From NCBI GenBank assembly GCA_946414975.1, contig CAMKQS010000078.1, positions 1-5,219 on the forward strand: a DNA stretch of 5,219 nt. The letters are read 5' to 3'. Below, in pieces: positions 5,190 through 5,219 of the stretch. This stretch comes from an uncultured Caryophanales bacterium. GTDB taxonomy: Bacteria > Bacillota_I > Bacilli_A > RF39 > UBA660. A program made the position numbers and the translations under genes. The notes under the pieces were generated by a model. The model was not told where the DNA came from. It worked only from the letters and a program-made list of their open reading frames with translations, and ran no database searches. The number at the start of each line of letters is the position of its first letter. Within the stretch, counting starts at the first letter, position 1.

Positions 5190-5218
5190 ATTATACTATA
5201 AATAGAAAAAAAAGTAAA
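5190..5218 (-). promoter_or_regulatory. Probable promoter of the EIIB-like gene
   Basis: On the minus strand TTTACT (5218-5213, 4 of 6 consensus bases), a 17-bp spacer and a perfect TATAAT (5195-5190). The predicted transcript start, near 5183, falls right at the GGTGAT ribosome binding site, leaving a leader of about 10 nt. The site touches the window edge, so readthrough from an unseen upstream gene cannot be excluded. Confidence 0.5.
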
Positions 5219-5219
5219 A

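Noticed and set aside
1..5219. CRISPR arrays, insertion sequences, tRNA/rRNA genes, riboswitches
   Set aside because: No spaced repeats, transposase motifs, terminal inverted repeats, cloverleaf sequences or long structured leaders were found; every intergenic gap is under about 90 bases.

Overview
The window reads as a piece of a very AT-rich, low-G+C bacterial chromosome, most likely a Bacilli/Mollicutes-like or clostridial Firmicute. The evidence is the strong bias to A/T-ending codons, Gly/Glu-poor and Asn/Lys/Ile/Tyr-rich proteins, GGTGAT/GGAGG-type ribosome binding sites and TATAAT-type promoters. Every Trp I could trace is encoded by TGG, and one gene ends in TGA, so the standard bacterial code fits and a Mycoplasma-type code (TGA=Trp) does not. 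I cannot name the species.

Layout. (1) 1-809, minus: N-terminal 269 codons of miaB, a tRNA methylthiotransferase running off the left edge. (2) 810-894: a compact divergent promoter region. (3) 895-1966, plus: two overlapping genes for flavodoxin-fold (NADPH-dependent FMN reductase-like) proteins. The first carries a four-cysteine motif spaced like that of iron-sulfur flavoproteins. They end at a bidirectional hairpin terminator (1957-1989). (4) 2006-2710, minus: an unrecognised two-part protein with its own promoter. (5) 2792-4781, minus: a two-gene operon made of a multi-pass membrane histidine kinase resembling the sporulation kinases (KinB class) and an overlapping downstream gene of unknown function. 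(6) 4859-5173, minus: a membrane-anchored EIIB-like domain of the phosphotransferase system that has lost the phosphorylated cysteine.

How it fits together. The most suggestive unit is the kinase operon. The promoter upstream of the kinase contains a perfect Spo0A-box heptamer (TGTCGAA on the plus strand) over the -35 element, with a second, poorer copy exactly 10 bp away. The same bases form a perfect 7-5-7 inverted repeat, so another dimeric repressor is a competing explanation. Together with an orphan KinB-like kinase, this suggests a phosphorelay input with feedback control, and the unknown 247-residue protein is a candidate partner of the kinase. No response regulator is present in the window. 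The remaining genes look like independent housekeeping or accessory units. No RNA genes, insertion sequences, CRISPR arrays or prophage genes were seen, and there is no gene-free stretch longer than about 85 bases.
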